A stretch of 64,000 bases of DNA from Vibrio pacinii DSM 19139 (GCF_000711795.1 NZ_JONH01000001.1:434001-498000); one strand, 5' to 3'. Positions 1 through 10,124 are shown, counted from the first letter of the stretch. Notes: generated by a model from the letters alone, not told the origin. Made by a program: numbers and translations.

Positions 1-407
1 ATCTCAGGCTCAAATTGGTACTTGTCGCGCATGGCGCGCATCGCTTCGACCAAGGTCAACAGATTTATATTGTTATCCAGATAGATTTGAGTCTGCTCAA
101 TATAGCGATCAGTGGTGTAAAACAGCTGTTGTGTATCAGGCACAAACCAGTAGTCTTGGCCATGGGTCTCTATTTGCAGTCGGAGCGCATAGACTAATTG
201 CAGATCGAGGGACTCAACATCGGCACGTTCAATTCGTGACGGTGCATCTAGTGACAATGACTCGCGAAGGCCTTGCAGAGCACTACCGAGTTCATAAATT
301 TGTTCTTTGGTTGTGAACGTAGAACGGTAATTACTGGCAATCAGTAACATGCTGATAAGCCAAAGGATCAATAGCCCCATTCCAAGTTTGAGTGTCTTGC
401 CACCCAT
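1..407 (-). CDS. N-terminal part of an unidentified membrane-anchored protein (cut by window edge)
   Basis: Reading frame open from an ATG at 407 to the window edge, so only about 135 residues are visible. Residues 6-24 form one hydrophobic membrane segment (LGMGLLILWLISMLLIAS), followed by a polar, mostly helical region that would be periplasmic. This is the layout of the sensor half of a membrane signalling protein, but no catalytic domain is visible and I do not recognise the family. The ATG at 407 is preferred to the in-frame ATG at 413 because the AAGGA sequence lies at a normal distance only from the former. It shares strand with ndpA, about 110 bp downstream of that gene's stop. Confidence 0.6.
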   Translation of the reverse strand, partial: MGGKTLKLGMGLLILWLISMLLIASNYRSTFTTKEQIYELGSALQGLRESLSLDAPSRIERADVESLDLQLVYALRLQIETHGQDYWFVPDTQQLFYTTDRYIEQTQIYLDNNINLLTLVEAMRAMRDKYQFEPE

Positions 408-515
408 GCTCATCCTTAAAAAATATAAATTCCCTTTAATACAAGCATATACATTGTGGCGCAGAAGTGGAGGACTAACTACAAAAATGTTGCAGTTAGT
501 CCTTCGATGATGAGG

Positions 516-1517
516 TTATTTATTGCGTGTCAATTGATCGCGCAAGTTAGGTGGCGTGCCTTTAATGGTTAAGGTATCGGTTTCTGGATCGTAGAATACA
601 CGTTCACCCATCAGCAAACTGTCAAAGCTGATGTTTAAGCCACCGCCCGCTCCGACATATTTTGTTAGTTTACGTACCGTCGCTCGATCAGCAGGAAAGC
701 TCTCTTCCAGCTCATAGCCTTGAGCTTGGGTATAGTCGAGAAAGCTTGTGCCATCTTGTGATGAAGGTAATTCACCGGACAGTTCACGAACCTGTACTTC
801 ATCGCCCACTTTGATCTGTTCATTGCAGTAATCCGCAACTTGCTTCTTGTAACTGATCACTTCGTCTTTTTCGAGCTTTGAATCGGCACAGAAATCATCA
901 ACTGCTTGCATCAATACTTGGTTTTGTTGTTTGGTATCTAAACCAACTTCGGCTTGGAGAAAATCGAGGAAGAAGTCCGCCACCTTACGGCCAACGCGAC
1001 CTTTGATGTAAGCTAAGTAACGATTGGATTGTTTGTCTGTTGCATAACTGGTTAAATCGATGCGTGCGGCAATGTCCATCTTGCTCAAATCAAGGTAATC
1101 GGTCGCACTAATATCTAGGCCTTCGGTCACTTTCAAGCTCTGGTTCGATGGGATAATCGCCACGAATAAATAGTCCGTTGCTAAAGATTGGTATTCCGCA
1201 ATCACTAGAATACCTTCATCAGCAAATGGGTATTTGGCTAGCTCGTTTTTGAGACGATTGGCGCTTGATTGTGAGAAATCATAAAAACTTTGCTTTTCTT
1301 GACGTAAATCTTGCAACCACAACTGAAATTCGCTGTCAGACTTAAAGCTGCCAAAACCTTTGCCGGCTTTTGAATGAAATACTCGATGAAGCTCAGCAAC
1401 CAGATTTTCAGTTGCAGCATCATTGGCAAGAGATTCAGCACGAAAGTTGACAACTAGTTCATCTGAATCGTTTTTTTGTAATTGGTGAAGGATAACGTTA
1501 GAGAGATGAAGGCTCAT
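516..1517 (-). CDS. ndpA: Nucleoid-associated protein NdpA (YejK family)
   Basis: Protein of 333 residues, the normal length of the NdpA/YejK family (37-kDa nucleoid-associated proteins). It matches the family over its whole length: N-terminal SNVILHQLQK, a central helical part, and a C-terminal LLMGERVFYDPETDTLTIKG block. The family is nucleoid-associated in E. coli; its exact role is not settled. It is divergent from yejL-yejM with about 85 bp between the starts, the same neighbourhood as in enterobacteria, which supports the call. Nothing unusual in sequence or length. Confidence 0.93.
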   Translation of the reverse strand: MSLHLSNVILHQLQKNDSDELVVNFRAESLANDAATENLVAELHRVFHSKAGKGFGSFKSDSEFQLWLQDLRQEKQSFYDFSQSSANRLKNELAKYPFADEGILVIAEYQSLATDYLFVAIIPSNQSLKVTEGLDISATDYLDLSKMDIAARIDLTSYATDKQSNRYLAYIKGRVGRKVADFFLDFLQAEVGLDTKQQNQVLMQAVDDFCADSKLEKDEVISYKKQVADYCNEQIKVGDEVQVRELSGELPSSQDGTSFLDYTQAQGYELEESFPADRATVRKLTKYVGAGGGLNISFDSLLMGERVFYDPETDTLTIKGTPPNLRDQLTRNK

Positions 1518-1601
1518 GATGAAATTTATCGCTGCGTAGGTTTCAGTTGCGTGGCATTGTAGGTTATCATAAGCCGCTTTACTATCATCATTAGAGTCTT
1601 T

Positions 1602-1817
1602 ATGCCGATTACATCTAAATACAGTGACGCAAAAGTTGAACGCATCCTAGCGGAAGTTGCTGCTGTACTTGAAAAACATTCAGTTGGTCCAGATCTTGCC
1701 TTAATGATTGCAGGCAATATCGCTACCAATGTCTTAAATCAAGATGTTGGGGCTTCACAACGCAAAGCAATTGCTGAAAAATTCGCACAAGCACTTGTTT
1801 CTTCAGTTGAAGAATAA
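1602..1817 (+). CDS. yejL: YejL family protein (DUF1414)
   Basis: Small protein of 71 residues, predicted all-helical and cytoplasmic, beginning [19 protein letters not shown]. Length and sequence fit the YejL/DUF1414 family, which has no established function. It lies 35 bp upstream of yejM on the same strand and opposite ndpA, the conserved gammaproteobacterial order, so it is probably cotranscribed with yejM. Confidence 0.9.
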   Translation: MPITSKYSDAKVERILAEVAAVLEKHSVGPDLALMIAGNIATNVLNQDVGASQRKAIAEKFAQALVSSVEE

Positions 1818-1852
1818 AACACCACAATAATAACGGATAATAGAACACTGAC

Positions 1853-3658
1853 ATGGTCGATAACGGAAACACATACGGCGAACGCGTGTCGCGTTTAGTG
1901 GGTTGGGGGCATTGGTTTGCCTTTTTCAACATCATTGCGGCAATGCTTATTGGAACCCGTTATATCACTCAGTCACCTTGGCCAGAAACCTTGCTCGGTC
2001 AGCTTTACCTTGCGGTATCTTGGGTTGGTCATTTTGGCTTTCTGGTTTTCGCTCTTTACTTGCTCGTTCTATTCCCGCTTACATTCGTCATACCGTCACG
2101 CAAGCTGTTCCGTTTGCTGGCGGTCTGTTTTGCTACCGTTGGCTTAACGATCCTATTGGTCGACACTCAGACCTATCAAACCATTAACTTGCACCTAACG
2201 CCTGTGGTGTGGGAAGTTTTGTTTAGCGATGAAAGCTCAAGAATAAGCGCCGACCTTCAGCACTTGTTTGTTGTACTACCTCTGATCTTTTTACTGCAAT
2301 TGGCCTTGTCAGAGTGGGTATGGCGTAAGCAACGCAAACTGTCTCACAAACATGTCGGACGCCCTATCGCGGCGCTGTTTTTTGTCAGCTTTATCGCCAG
2401 CCACCTGATTTACGTTTGGGCTGACGCCTATTTTTACAATCCGATTACCGCCCAACGCGCCAACTTCCCGCTCTCTTACCCGATGACAGCAAAGTCGTTC
2501 ATGGAGCGCCACGGACTGCTTGATCGCGAAGAGTATCTGCAGCGCCTTGAACAGAATCAAGACAGTGTCGAGTTGGTTCGTTACCCGCTAGAAAAAATTG
2601 AATTTAACCGCCGCGCTAACCCACTCAATATCATGATTGTCAGTGTCAATAACCTGCGTAGCGATGTGTTAACCGAAGCATCGATGCCCGCCATGCATCA
2701 GTTCGCTAATAATCACCAGAATTTCACTAATCATTACAGTTCGAGCAATGACTCATTTGGCATATTTGGTCTATTTTATGGCCTGCCAAGCAGCTACGCG
2801 AGCAGCATTAGGACTCAAGGTTCGAAACCCATTCTTATCGACACACTGATCGATAAGAACTACCAATTTGGCTTATTTAGCGGCGATAACTTTGACGAGC
2901 CTCTCTATGGTGAAACCGTATTTCGTGGCATGAGCTTCAATGGTATCGCTTTTAACGACACCGAATCAGCAGACTCGCAAGCCATCGATGCTTGGGCCAA
3001 ATGGGCACAGCAACAAGGTAAAAAGCCTTGGTTTAGTTACCTAGAGCTCACCACCGTCGACAGTTTTACGGCTTACAGTGACACCAATAAAAAGCAATCT
3101 GCTGAAGAGAAACTCAAAGCAGGCTACCTTAAGTCCGTGGCAACAGCCGACCTTGAAATCAAGAGCGTTCTTGAGCAGATCAAAGCGTTAGAGCTTGAAG
3201 ACAATACCGTGGTGGTGATCACATCTAACCATGCGACGGAGTTTAACGAAACAGGGTCGAATAGCTGGGGGTCAAACTCCAATTTCAGCCAATATCAGCT
3301 AAAAGTCCCGATGGTTATTCAATGGCCAGGGAAAATCGCCGCCGAATATCAGCACAGAACCAGCCATCTCGATTTATCGGTAACGATTCTGCAAGACTTA
3401 TTAGGCGTCTCATCGAACCCGAACGATTTTAGTAGTGGACGTAACTTGTTTGATGAGCGTAATCGTCGTTGGATTTTAGCTGGTGATTCACGTGAGCTGG
3501 CATTGATTACGACCAAGAACACCACGGTGATTGATAAATTTGGTAACTACAAATTATACGATGCCAACTATCAGCGCTTAAAAGATGACAATCCAACCTT
3601 GCCAGTCTTGATGCAAGGTTTGACTGAACTGCAACGTTTTTACGCTAAAAGCAACTAA
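1853..3658 (+). CDS. yejM: Inner-membrane sulfatase-like protein YejM (LapC/PbgA)
   Basis: Protein of 601 residues. The N-terminal third has about five hydrophobic membrane segments (roughly residues 18-190, DUF3413). The remainder is a periplasmic sulfatase/phosphatase-like domain starting near NIMIVSVNNLRSDVL and containing VVVITSNHATEFNE. In E. coli YejM is not an active hydrolase: it senses lipopolysaccharide and restrains LapB-FtsH degradation of LpxC, setting LPS synthesis. The usual metal-binding sulfatase motif appears degenerate here too (VSVNNLRSD instead of a D-rich motif), which fits a regulatory pseudo-enzyme. It follows yejL by 35 bp. Only a weak ribosome binding site is visible before the ATG. 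Confidence 0.92.
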   Translation: MVDNGNTYGERVSRLVGWGHWFAFFNIIAAMLIGTRYITQSPWPETLLGQLYLAVSWVGHFGFLVFALYLLVLFPLTFVIPSRKLFRLLAVCFATVGLTILLVDTQTYQTINLHLTPVVWEVLFSDESSRISADLQHLFVVLPLIFLLQLALSEWVWRKQRKLSHKHVGRPIAALFFVSFIASHLIYVWADAYFYNPITAQRANFPLSYPMTAKSFMERHGLLDREEYLQRLEQNQDSVELVRYPLEKIEFNRRANPLNIMIVSVNNLRSDVLTEASMPAMHQFANNHQNFTNHYSSSNDSFGIFGLFYGLPSSYASSIRTQGSKPILIDTLIDKNYQFGLFSGDNFDEPLYGETVFRGMSFNGIAFNDTESADSQAIDAWAKWAQQQGKKPWFSYLELTTVDSFTAYSDTNKKQSAEEKLKAGYLKSVATADLEIKSVLEQIKALELEDNTVVVITSNHATEFNETGSNSWGSNSNFSQYQLKVPMVIQWPGKIAAEYQHRTSHLDLSVTILQDLLGVSSNPNDFSSGRNLFDERNRRWILAGDSRELALITTKNTTVIDKFGNYKLYDANYQRLKDDNPTLPVLMQGLTELQRFYAKSN

Positions 3659-3712
3659 ATCATAATGTTATGGGATTGACCCAAGACCACTTTATGTTTA
3701 GATTACAGGTAT

Positions 3713-3789
3713 CGGATATTAGCGCAGCTTGGTAGCGCACCACTCTGGGGGAGTGGGGGTCACTGGTTCGAATCCAGTATATCCGACCA
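3713..3789 (+). tRNA. tRNA-Pro (anticodon GGG)
   Basis: A 77-nt cloverleaf with encoded CCA. The acceptor stem CGGATAT pairs with ATATCCG and begins with the C1 typical of bacterial tRNA-Pro. The anticodon stem CCACT/AGTGG encloses loop CTGGGGG with anticodon GGG at 3747-3749, reading CCC/CCU proline codons. The T arm has GGTTCGAATCC. A terminator hairpin follows within 10 nt. Confidence 0.96.
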
Positions 3790-3798
3790 ATACACCTG

Positions 3799-3825
3799 AA
3801 AAAGAGAGCCTCGGCTCTCTTTTTT
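3799..3825 (+). terminator. Rho-independent terminator after tRNA-Pro
   Basis: Stem AGAGAGCC/GGCTCTCT with a 2-nt loop, flanked by A and T runs, immediately after the tRNA. Confidence 0.85.
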
Positions 3826-4062
3826 GCTTTTCGAGACTCTGCTTGGGTACACAAGCATAATTGCGACATCAGCGCGATATTTTTGTTTGTAGCATTGTTC
3901 ATCGTAGTGAGCCTCAACGCCGCCTCTTTGCTAAATCCACTAGGTAAAGTGTAAAAATCAGTCATTCGAACTCATTTTTAAAGTCAAACGCTCAATAATG
4001 AATCAAACGCTATAAATAGGGGTTTACAAGTTTTCTCAACCCCTATATTATCCGCCCCATAC

Positions 4063-4153
4063 GGAGAGATGGCTGAGTGGTTGAAAGCACCGGTCTTGAA
4101 AACCGGCGTACGTTAATAGCGTACCTAGGGTTCAAATCCCTATCTCTCCGCCA
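4063..4153 (+). tRNA. tRNA-Ser (anticodon TGA)
   Basis: A 91-nt class II tRNA with encoded CCA. Acceptor stem GGAGAGA/TCTCTCC; anticodon stem CCGGT/ACCGG with loop CTTGAAA, anticodon TGA. The long variable arm GCGTACGTTAATAGCGTAC is typical of serine tRNAs. The roughly 270 bp separating it from tRNA-Pro hold only the tRNA-Pro terminator and no convincing gene. Confidence 0.96.
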
Positions 4154-4163
4154 CATTAAAATG

Positions 4164-4194
4164 AAAAAAGCCACTGAATTCCAGTGGCTTTTTT
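4164..4194. terminator. Terminator after tRNA-Ser (works on both strands)
   Basis: Stem GCCACTG/CAGTGGC with loop AATTC, flanked by six A and six T. It can end the tRNA-Ser transcript and is symmetric enough to work from the minus strand. Confidence 0.88.
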
Positions 4195-4292
4195 CATTTC
4201 TAAATCTAACCAAGCCCCACGAGCATTACTTTTGAAGATGATCACTTGCCCCATGAGGTCAGTGTTTTTCGGACAGCCAATAACCATTGCTG

Positions 4293-4775
4293 TCACAGTT
4301 GATTAATGTCTTCTCTTATTCCTTGCACATAGCTGCCAAGATGATTAGAAAACCGTCCTGCTTCAATTAGATCCAACACCTTGCCTTTGAGCTCTTTGGG
4401 GTAAATTCGCATATCTTCAAGTAACGGAATCGGCACCCAATCGAGCGCTTGAATATAGTTCTCATCATTGAGCCCAACTAAATTGCTCAGTTGAGGGACA
4501 CCTTGGTAATCATCAATCAGATAAAAGAATTCTGCGTTGTAGCGATCTAGGTGCGTTTCATAGAATTCGCGCGCACAAATGAGCTCACCAACGTCGATCT
4601 TAAGCCCGGCTTCTTCGTTGAACTCACGGATCAAACATTGCTTAGTACTTTTATCGTCTTCTTCTAAACCGCCTCCGGGCGGAATCCAATACTCACCGCT
4701 AAAGTCTTTTACACGCAGTAACAACATGGCGCCATCACGAATCAATACCCCGGCAGCACGAATACGATGTTGCAT
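4293..4775 (-). CDS. Nudix hydrolase
   Basis: Protein of 160 residues with a clear Nudix box around residues 35-57: GGGLEEDDKSTKQ followed by REFNEEAGL, matching G-x5-E-x7-REUxEExGU. Nudix enzymes hydrolyse nucleoside diphosphates linked to another group, with Mg2+ held by the glutamates of the box. The substrate cannot be read from sequence. The ATG follows a strong AGGGGGAAG ribosome binding site. It lies 36 bp downstream of the deacetylase-like gene on the same strand, so the two may share a transcript. Confidence 0.88.
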   Translation of the reverse strand: MQHRIRAAGVLIRDGAMLLLRVKDFSGEYWIPPGGGLEEDDKSTKQCLIREFNEEAGLKIDVGELICAREFYETHLDRYNAEFFYLIDDYQGVPQLSNLVGLNDENYIQALDWVPIPLLEDMRIYPKELKGKVLDLIEAGRFSNHLGSYVQGIREDINQL

Positions 4776-4811
4776 AGCTTCCCCCTCTATTGTTATCCAT
4801 TAAAGCACGTG

Positions 4812-5732
4812 TTATCCATAAACACGGAACGCAGCCTCTAATAACTGCATATGTATCGGCACTAGTTGGTGATGATCGGTTCGATACCCTCCCCCCACGA
4901 CACAGGCTATCGGTATCTGCATCTCCTTGGCGAGCGCAAGCATAAAGTGATCGCGTTGATAAATGGCAGCGGTAGAGACATCAAGGTAACCAAGCTCATC
5001 GTCTTGGTGAATATCAACCCCCGCATCGTAAATCACTACATCGGGTTGATGAAGATTCATGGCCATTGTGACAACACTAGTAAACGCACTTAAAAACTCG
5101 TCATCTTGAGTTTCTCGACTCAGCGCAACGTCTAAATCAGAGTCAGGCTTTCTGGCAGGAAAGTTCTTATCACAATGAAAAGATAAGGTTACGATGTCTG
5201 CCGCCTCACTACACAGTGTAGCTGTCCCATCACCATGATGCACATCACTGTCGATGATCAATACCTTATCCACTCCCGGTTGATGCAGTGCACGCTTAGC
5301 CGCCAAGACCAAGTCGTTAAACAAGCAAAATCCACTACCAAAGTCGTAGTGGGCATGGTGATAACCGCCGCTTAAGTGAATAGCCGATCCGTGCTCTAGT
5401 GCTTGCAGTACGGTTTCACAAGTTCCTCCTGCTGAGGTGAGCGTGCGCTCAATCAGTGCTTCACTCCAAGGAAACCCTATCCGACGCATTTTGGCTGCTG
5501 GCAGTTCTCCACTGATTAGCGCTTGCACATAACAAGGACTGTGGGTTTGTTCTACTTCTGTTGCCGTTAGCGGGTAAGGTTGAACCATACGAAATGCCAT
5601 TTGCCACGGCGGTTGGCTCTCTCGGCGCCGCTCTACTGCTTGGTATAACAGGCGATATTTGTTAATCGGATAACGATGGCCGTCGGGCAACGGGAGCTGT
5701 GAGTAGATAGGGTGATAAATAAGAGCAATCAT
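4812..5732 (-). CDS. Histone deacetylase-like amidohydrolase
   Basis: Protein of 306 residues of the arginase/deacetylase fold, bacterial histone-deacetylase/AcuC branch. Visible active-site motifs in order: SGGYHHAHYDFGSGFCLFND (paired His and the GFC motif), IDSDVHHGDGT (metal-binding D-x-H), DAGVDIHQDDELG (third metal Asp) and a C-terminal GGGY. All metal ligands and the catalytic His pair appear present, so a zinc-dependent deacetylase acting on acetyl-lysine, acetylpolyamine or a small amide is likely. The real substrate is unknown. The Nudix gene follows on the same strand. Confidence 0.88.
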   Translation of the reverse strand: MIALIYHPIYSQLPLPDGHRYPINKYRLLYQAVERRRESQPPWQMAFRMVQPYPLTATEVEQTHSPCYVQALISGELPAAKMRRIGFPWSEALIERTLTSAGGTCETVLQALEHGSAIHLSGGYHHAHYDFGSGFCLFNDLVLAAKRALHQPGVDKVLIIDSDVHHGDGTATLCSEAADIVTLSFHCDKNFPARKPDSDLDVALSRETQDDEFLSAFTSVVTMAMNLHQPDVVIYDAGVDIHQDDELGYLDVSTAAIYQRDHFMLALAKEMQIPIACVVGGGYRTDHHQLVPIHMQLLEAAFRVYG

Positions 5733-5993
5733 GGCGTTAGTGGAAAATGGGCAATAAGTGAAAGAATATCATAACCCTTTTAGCAATAAGCAGCTCACTC
5801 GTTTATAACAAATCGTTATCATCAGTTCATACACCATCGTCCTAACCAAAGCAATCCAATCGCAGCTTAAAAAACTAATCATAGTGATTAAACTCCGTCA
5901 ATCAATGTTCAAGTTAAACTCCAACCTATCAATAGCTACATCGTGGTCCAAATGAAATTTTTCAATTGAACGAATAGGATAAGGAAAGGAAAC

Positions 5994-6527
5994 ATGTACA
6001 ATCTAGCAAAACCACTGTCGGCAATAGCGTTATTGGCGGCGCTATTTTCAAATGCTTCGACCGCATTGGAATTGACAAGCACTGATATTACCGAAGGTCA
6101 TCCCATGAAAAAAACCTTTGAGTATGCTGGTTGGGGGTGTAGTGGTAAAAATCAATCGCCTCAATTACAGTGGCACGATATTCCAGAAGGAACCAAAAGC
6201 TTTGCTATTACCGCCTATGACCCAGATGCCCCGACTGGCAGTGGGTTTTGGCATTGGATCGCACTTGATCTGCCTGCAAAAACTGATCACCTTGTGCGAG
6301 GGGCAAAGATAAGTGAACTTGGTGGCCAAGAAGTACGTATTGACTATGGGTCAGTGGGTTTCGGTGGTGCTTGTCCCCCTGTTGGTGACGGAATGCACCG
6401 CTACCAATTTACGGTCTGGGCTCTGCCTAAAGCCTCGCTCGGGCTGGATGAAAATACCCCACCGGCAGTGGTTGGCTTTACCCTCAACAGTCTCGCTTTA
6501 GACAAAGCAACACTGACCGCGACCTAA
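5994..6527 (+). CDS. Secreted PEBP / YbhB-YbcL family protein
   Basis: Protein of 177 residues with a Sec signal peptide (hydrophobic residues 9-22, likely cleavage after STA near 24). It then matches the phosphatidylethanolamine-binding / Raf kinase inhibitor-like fold: KNQSPQLQWHDIP, AITAYDPDAPTGSGFWHW (the DPDxP ligand-site motif) and GGACPPVGDGMHRYQFTVWA. Bacterial members are periplasmic or cytoplasmic with poorly known ligands. A strong AAGGAAAGGAAAC site precedes the ATG. It stands alone, divergent from the deacetylase-like gene, with about 260 bp upstream. Confidence 0.9.
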   Translation: MYNLAKPLSAIALLAALFSNASTALELTSTDITEGHPMKKTFEYAGWGCSGKNQSPQLQWHDIPEGTKSFAITAYDPDAPTGSGFWHWIALDLPAKTDHLVRGAKISELGGQEVRIDYGSVGFGGACPPVGDGMHRYQFTVWALPKASLGLDENTPPAVVGFTLNSLALDKATLTAT

Positions 6528-6761
6528 ACTCGATAAGAGGCCAAGGAAGAAAGGGGGGGATACATCATTTTGATCACGTTACATGCTTAAACAGTCTCAA
6601 TAATGGCGTAATGTGTCCGCTCCCCCCTCCTACCCTCAAGTTCAACATATCAAAAATCGATGACGGGTAGACGGGTGGTCGCAGACGCTTATTTGTAGAT
6701 AATAGCTTGAGGTTGTCATACTCCGATTCATCATTGCATCTTGACCAAAAGGATGGCGTTC

Positions 6762-7748
6762 ATGAGCAAATCAACAAGACTTAATGCTTTATTGATGCCG
6801 CTATTGATCCTAACACTCAATGGCTGCTGGTCTGACAATCCACGCGACTGGTACCAAGATTACTTAAGTCGAGTTGCCCGCGTTCAGGATGTTGAAACAG
6901 TCAGCATAACGCCGACCCCCTTAGCTCAATTGCCACGTAAGCGAGAGCTCTTCATCGATATAGAGCCGCTATCGATTGGCCTGTTAGACAGCTACCAACT
7001 ACGCCAGTGTGGGCTATTTAACCTTATAGCCGAACGCAATTCAGTACTGGGTAAAGTTGCCGATGAGTTTCACCGTTATGACTACCAACGGCAGCTGCTG
7101 ATGGGTCTTGCCCAGTGCCAGGCGAACGACATCATCGATGCGCAGCTAAAACAAAAACTGGCGGAAATTGAAAACCAGAAACAAGCTCAACTTAATGCTC
7201 ATCAATGGAACCTACTTTATACCAGTGAGGCCATGCAGCATCAGCTTTCAGGTAATCATTGGCTAGAGAAAGCGTTGACGCCGCAAGTGCAGCAAGTCGG
7301 CCAAGCACTTGAACATATTCAACGCGCTTTCACTGGCGAGCCACACCAAATCCAACAAGTGCAGGAAACGTTAGAAAAGAGTGCTGTTATAGGCAATCTG
7401 AACTTTTCATTAGTTAATGCGACCCACCAACTTGATACCGTCACCCGTCAACTCAATACCTTTGATGAAACAATTATCTGTGACGCGCAACGTGATACCA
7501 CTAAATTCAAATATCTAAACAATGTCTTCGCACAACAATACGTTGGCGTTATTCAACCGTATATGGCGCAGCTCGATAGTTACTATCAGATCCTTAATCC
7601 AGCATTAACGCTGTTTGAACCTCAACCCGAACTTCACCCGTACGTTTATCCACTGGTAAACAATCACAACCAATTTCGCCGCGCGATCCGTGATCATGTT
7701 CATTACTGGCAACAACTATTTAAACGCTGCGGACGCCAAGTAGGTTAG
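6762..7748 (+). CDS. DUF3080 family lipoprotein
   Basis: About 328 residues. The start is placed at ATG 6762, 8-9 nt after AAAGG, rather than at an in-frame TTG at 6741. The N-terminus is a lipoprotein signal with lipobox LNGC (Cys22). The remainder is soluble, helical and rich in Gln and His, without recognisable catalytic motifs. It resembles DUF3080 proteins found next to topB in Vibrio; function unknown. Its stop codon overlaps the topB stop region tail to tail by 4 bp. Confidence 0.8.
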   Translation: MSKSTRLNALLMPLLILTLNGCWSDNPRDWYQDYLSRVARVQDVETVSITPTPLAQLPRKRELFIDIEPLSIGLLDSYQLRQCGLFNLIAERNSVLGKVADEFHRYDYQRQLLMGLAQCQANDIIDAQLKQKLAEIENQKQAQLNAHQWNLLYTSEAMQHQLSGNHWLEKALTPQVQQVGQALEHIQRAFTGEPHQIQQVQETLEKSAVIGNLNFSLVNATHQLDTVTRQLNTFDETIICDAQRDTTKFKYLNNVFAQQYVGVIQPYMAQLDSYYQILNPALTLFEPQPELHPYVYPLVNNHNQFRRAIRDHVHYWQQLFKRCGRQVG

Positions 7749-9703
7749 CGCGTGTTAGTCCCTTTTTTTGCTGTTGGTTTTTTACGATAACCGCCTTTAC
7801 TTCGCTTCTTGTAGGCAGGGCGTTCAACCTTAGGTAAATGACGCAATGACTCTGGCACTTCACCACGACGAACCTGTTGCATCAATCCATCAATTCTTTG
7901 TTGCAAAGCCTGCATAAAGGGCTGATACGCTTGATTGCGCTCCGCCATTCCTTGCAGCTGATGCTCCCAGTTGGCCGTCATATCTGGATAGGTCGATTCT
8001 GCAGGTAACGCATGAATCAAGCCTCGTCCTGCCGCGCTGCTAAGTATTGCTTTACCTTGTCGTTGAAGAAGTTGGCGTTTAAACAAGGTATCGAGAATGC
8101 CCGCTCGAGTGGCTTCGGTACCAAGTCCATCGGTCTCTTTGAGGATCTTTTTTAGCTCTTTATCTTCAACAAAACGACCGATACCTGTCATCGCCTGAAG
8201 CAAAGTGGCTTCGGTAAAGTGTTTTGGAGGCTCGGTTTTACAATCTTTGATCTCACCCTCACGGCAAGTGAGCACACATCCTTCAGCCAAGGCTGGTACG
8301 CTATCGACATTGGCGTCCTCATCATCAATTTTACCCAGCAACGCTTTCCAACCAGCAGAAACCAATTGTCGACCTTTGGCAACAAAACTCCCACCCGCAA
8401 TGTCAAACACTAACTTGGCTTCTGCATACACTGCCGCAGGGTAGAATTGCATCAAATATTGTCGCGCAATTTGTTGATAAACTTTCATTTCACTGGCAGA
8501 AAGCGCATTAAGTGACGCTTTCTTGGGGGTTGGAATAATGGCATGGTGCGCGTCAACCTTTTTATCATTCCACGCTTTCGACTTAAGTGATAGGTTCGCC
8601 CCCTGCACCGCTTGCTCAAGCTCTTTGGCATTATTACCGATCGCATCACAAACACTGCTTGCCTGAGATAAATGCTCCAGCGGCAGATAGCGACAATCAG
8701 AACGTGGGTAGGTGATCAGTTTATGCTTTTCATACAACGACTGACAGGTATCTAACACTTGCTGAGCACTCATTGCAAAGCGCTTAGCGCAATCTATCTG
8801 CAGTGTTGATAACGAATAGGGCAGTGGCGCGGCTTGCTTGGTTTGTTTTTGCTCTGACTCCGCCACGGTAGCTGGTTGATTGACAATGCGATTGGCAACA
8901 TTCTCGACTAACTTACGATTAAGGACTCGTCCCTCTTCATCTTGCCAAGGCTTGCAGGCTTCGCTCGGCTTCCAGCGGGCGCGGATATCAAATTGACGCG
9001 CATCGTCTTGATAAGGGATCAACGCATGCAAGGTAAAATAGTCACGTGGGGAGAAATTCTCTATCTCTTCGTCTCGACGCACAACTAAACCGAGTACAGG
9101 CGTTTGTACACGCCCGACCGACAATACACCTTGGTAGCCCGCCTTTTGGCCAAGCAGTGTATAAGCTCGCGACATATTCATCCCATACAACCAGTCAGCT
9201 CGCGAACGTGCCAAAGCAGAAACAGACAAAGGGATAAAGTCACGATTGCTGCGCATTTGATTCAGCGCACGTTTCACGGCTGGTAAGTTTAAGTCACTAA
9301 TAAGTAAACGTTGCGCAGTTTGTTTTTTACTTTTAGTCACTTTGCAATAATCGAGGACTTCATCAACCAGCAATTGCCCCTCGCGGTCTGGATCGCCAGC
9401 ATGAATGATCTGGCTCGACTCCTTAAGCAATTTACGCACGACAGAGAGTTGCTTGCTGGCCGACTTTCTCGGTCTTAATTGCCATACCTCAGGGACAATC
9501 GGTAAATCGGCGAGATTCCACTTTTTATAACGATCGTCATAAGCATCTGGCTCGACTTGTTCAAGCAAATGACCAATACACCAAGTAACCACATCACCGT
9601 TACCGCAACGGATAAAACCTTGGTCATTTTTTTTTGGTCCAGGGAGAGCCGCAGCAATCGCGCGGCCAAGGCTGGGTTTTTCGGCAATAAAAAGACGAGA
9701 CAT
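7745..9703 (-). CDS. topB: DNA topoisomerase III
   Basis: Type IA topoisomerase that decatenates DNA by passing single strands through a tyrosine-linked break. The ATG at 9703 gives [20 protein letters not shown], aligning with the E. coli start and giving about 652 residues against 653 in E. coli. Visible features: Toprim domain at the N-terminus ([20 protein letters not shown]), active-site tyrosine region [16 protein letters not shown], and a basic Lys/Arg-rich tail ([17 protein letters not shown]) typical of TopB. An upstream in-frame GTG at 9736 lies inside a strong hairpin and is rejected. grxD is upstream on the same strand. Confidence 0.95.
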   Translation of the reverse strand: MSRLFIAEKPSLGRAIAAALPGPKKNDQGFIRCGNGDVVTWCIGHLLEQVEPDAYDDRYKKWNLADLPIVPEVWQLRPRKSASKQLSVVRKLLKESSQIIHAGDPDREGQLLVDEVLDYCKVTKSKKQTAQRLLISDLNLPAVKRALNQMRSNRDFIPLSVSALARSRADWLYGMNMSRAYTLLGQKAGYQGVLSVGRVQTPVLGLVVRRDEEIENFSPRDYFTLHALIPYQDDARQFDIRARWKPSEACKPWQDEEGRVLNRKLVENVANRIVNQPATVAESEQKQTKQAAPLPYSLSTLQIDCAKRFAMSAQQVLDTCQSLYEKHKLITYPRSDCRYLPLEHLSQASSVCDAIGNNAKELEQAVQGANLSLKSKAWNDKKVDAHHAIIPTPKKASLNALSASEMKVYQQIARQYLMQFYPAAVYAEAKLVFDIAGGSFVAKGRQLVSAGWKALLGKIDDEDANVDSVPALAEGCVLTCREGEIKDCKTEPPKHFTEATLLQAMTGIGRFVEDKELKKILKETDGLGTEATRAGILDTLFKRQLLQRQGKAILSSAAGRGLIHALPAESTYPDMTANWEHQLQGMAERNQAYQPFMQALQQRIDGLMQQVRRGEVPESLRHLPKVERPAYKKRSKGGYRKKPTAKKGTNTR

Positions 9704-9725
9704 ACAGTACAAATAGCCAGATACA

Positions 9726-9757
9726 ATAAGGGCCACATTATCGAATGTGGCCCTTAT
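9726..9757 (-). terminator. 14-bp perfect hairpin between grxD and topB
   Basis: Perfect inverted repeat ATAAGGGCCACATT / AATGTGGCCCTTAT with 4-nt loop, 32 bp downstream of the grxD stop and 22 bp upstream of the topB start. The U tract on the minus strand is weak (TTATTGTAT), so it may be a leaky terminator or an mRNA-stabilising stem. Confidence 0.6.
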
Positions 9758-9788
9758 AAATCAAGAAAAACTGTAAATTTAACCAGTA

Positions 9789-10124
9789 TTATTGGTCTTC
9801 TGACGGGTTACGCTCAGCGGCTTCTTTGATCAAAGACTGCAGTTCGCCTTTTTGGAACATCTCAATGATGATGTCACAACCACCAACTAATTCACCTTCA
9901 ATCCATAATTGAGGGAATGTCGGCCACTGCGCGTAAGCAGGTAGCTCTGCGCGAATATCAGGGTTTTGCAAGATGTCAACGTAAGCAAATTTTTCACCAC
10001 ATGCCATCAGCGCCTGAGCTGCTTGAGAAGAGAAACCACAGCTTGGAAGTTTTGGCGAACCTTTCATGTAAAGAAGGATCGTGTTCTCTGCGATTTGCTG
10101 TTTAATTTTATCGATAGTTTCCAT
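9789..10124 (-). CDS. grxD: Monothiol glutaredoxin Grx4
   Basis: Protein of 111 residues with the monothiol CGFS site (KLPSCGFSSQA, about residues 28-32) and the glutathione-binding TFPQLWIEGELVGGCDI segment. Monothiol glutaredoxins carry [2Fe-2S] clusters bridged by glutathione and, with BolA proteins, take part in Fe-S assembly and iron sensing. AAGAGGAAGCA precedes the ATG. It is divergent from sodB, an iron-related pairing known from other Vibrio genomes. Confidence 0.95.
   Translation of the reverse strand: METIDKIKQQIAENTILLYMKGSPKLPSCGFSSQAAQALMACGEKFAYVDILQNPDIRAELPAYAQWPTFPQLWIEGELVGGCDIIIEMFQKGELQSLIKEAAERNPSEDQ

Noticed and set aside
3660..3965. Minus-strand open frame over tRNA-Pro
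   Set aside because: Covers the whole tRNA and its terminator, so it cannot be a real gene.
4154..4292. Phage or island attachment site next to tRNA-Ser
   Set aside because: No integrase and no direct repeat of the tRNA 3' end was found nearby.
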